The notes under the pieces are model-generated. The model was not told the origin of the DNA and searched no databases. It worked only from the letters and a program-made list of their open reading frames with translations. From Pseudonocardia xinjiangensis (GTDB taxonomy: Bacteria; Actinomycetota; Actinomycetes; Mycobacteriales; Pseudonocardiaceae): a stretch of 61,153 nucleotides of DNA. Numbering within the stretch: the stretch's first letter is position 1; each line of letters begins with the position of its first letter. The position numbers and the translations under genes were made by a program. Location of the stretch: assembly GCF_012911925.1 (NCBI RefSeq), contig NZ_JAAXKY010000025.1, positions 1 to 61,153 on the forward strand, given 5' to 3'. This document shows positions 60,989 to 61,153 of this stretch, piece by piece.

Positions 60989-61153
60989 GTGAGCAGAACT
61001 GGGCCCCGTCTCGTCGTCGCGGTGGGGCTGGCCGCCCTCGTGCTCGTGCTGACGGGGTGCGCGCAACCGGGCCAGCTGGGCCACCCCGCGCCCGAACCGC
61101 CGCCCCTGCCGGTCTCGTCCGCGACGGTTCACCCCGCGGCCCCCCCGCCACCC
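60989..61153 (+). CDS. lipoprotein, 3' end outside window
   Basis: GTG 60989 opens VSRTGPRLVVAVGLAALVLV, a signal peptide ending in a lipobox LTGC, so Cys is the predicted lipidation site and the protein is exported and anchored. The next residues are Pro-rich. The window ends after 55 codons, before any functional domain is visible. Confidence 0.7.
   Translation, partial: MSRTGPRLVVAVGLAALVLVLTGCAQPGQLGHPAPEPPPLPVSSATVHPAAPPPP

Overview
The window is a very GC-rich chromosomal segment of an actinobacterium. The order gyrA, a DUF3566 membrane protein, tRNA-Ile, a DLW-39 peptide and tRNA-Ala, followed by ppiA, rhomboid, a PH-domain gene, crgA, a trpG/pabA-like gene and pknB-pknA-pbpA-rodA-pstP-fhaB-fhaA, is the region just downstream of the replication origin in Mycobacteriales and Pseudonocardiales. 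Gene content (F420-type enzymes, several P450s, propane-monooxygenase-type accessory genes) suits a Pseudonocardia-like organism. The genus is an inference; the phylum is secure.

Layout. 1-4007 is core: gyrA without its first codons, the DUF3566 gene, two tRNAs and the DLW-39 peptide. 3963-9304 is a decayed integrated element bounded by a 57-bp direct repeat of the tRNA-Ala 3' half. It holds a frameshifted tyrosine integrase, a P-loop kinase, a secreted/membrane protein, fragments of at least two more integrases, a second tRNA-like att relic and a C-terminally cut HAD phosphatase. 9500-12060 carries a winged-helix regulator divergent from a cytochrome P450, then a PPOX-fold protein. 12201-14366 is a three-gene YbjQ/heavy-metal-binding-type operon. 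14373-22607 has an amino-acid permease, UppP, an unusual LDH2-type oxidoreductase, a GT39 glycosyltransferase, a GNAT acetyltransferase, a Pro/Leu-repeat secreted protein and an alpha/beta hydrolase.

22639-35648 is the conserved growth and cell-wall control block: ppiA, rhomboid, a candidate 23-residue Cys-rich peptide, a PH-domain protein, crgA, a glutamine amidotransferase and the Ser/Thr kinase-phosphatase-FHA operon read fhaA to pknB on the minus strand, ending at tRNA-Leu(CAG). PknA/PknB and PstP set the phosphorylation state of division and elongation proteins, FhaA/FhaB read phosphothreonine, and PbpA/RodA are the paired synthesis machinery.

35652-50301 is mixed metabolism: a uridine-kinase-like gene, IclR regulator, luciferase-like monooxygenase, MetE-C-like enzyme, methyltransferase, haloacid dehalogenase, a minus-strand operon of alcohol dehydrogenase, amidohydrolase and an Fe-S assembly protein that normally accompanies propane-type monooxygenases, then a flavoprotein disulfide reductase and a YcnI-CopC-CopD copper set. 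50475-61153 has a TM0106-type RecB-like nuclease, a gamma-glutamyltransferase, a TetR-MGMT pair, and a MarR-MFS-YceI operon divergent from a second P450, separated by palindromic operators. The window ends inside a lipoprotein gene.

The least explained items are the nested integration relics at tRNA-Ala, the 23-residue Cys-rich open reading frame with its own promoter-like sequence, the LDH2 protein lacking its conserved histidines, the orphan monooxygenase accessory operon, and an efflux pump and a YceI protein that share the same carboxypeptidase-regulatory-like add-on domain.
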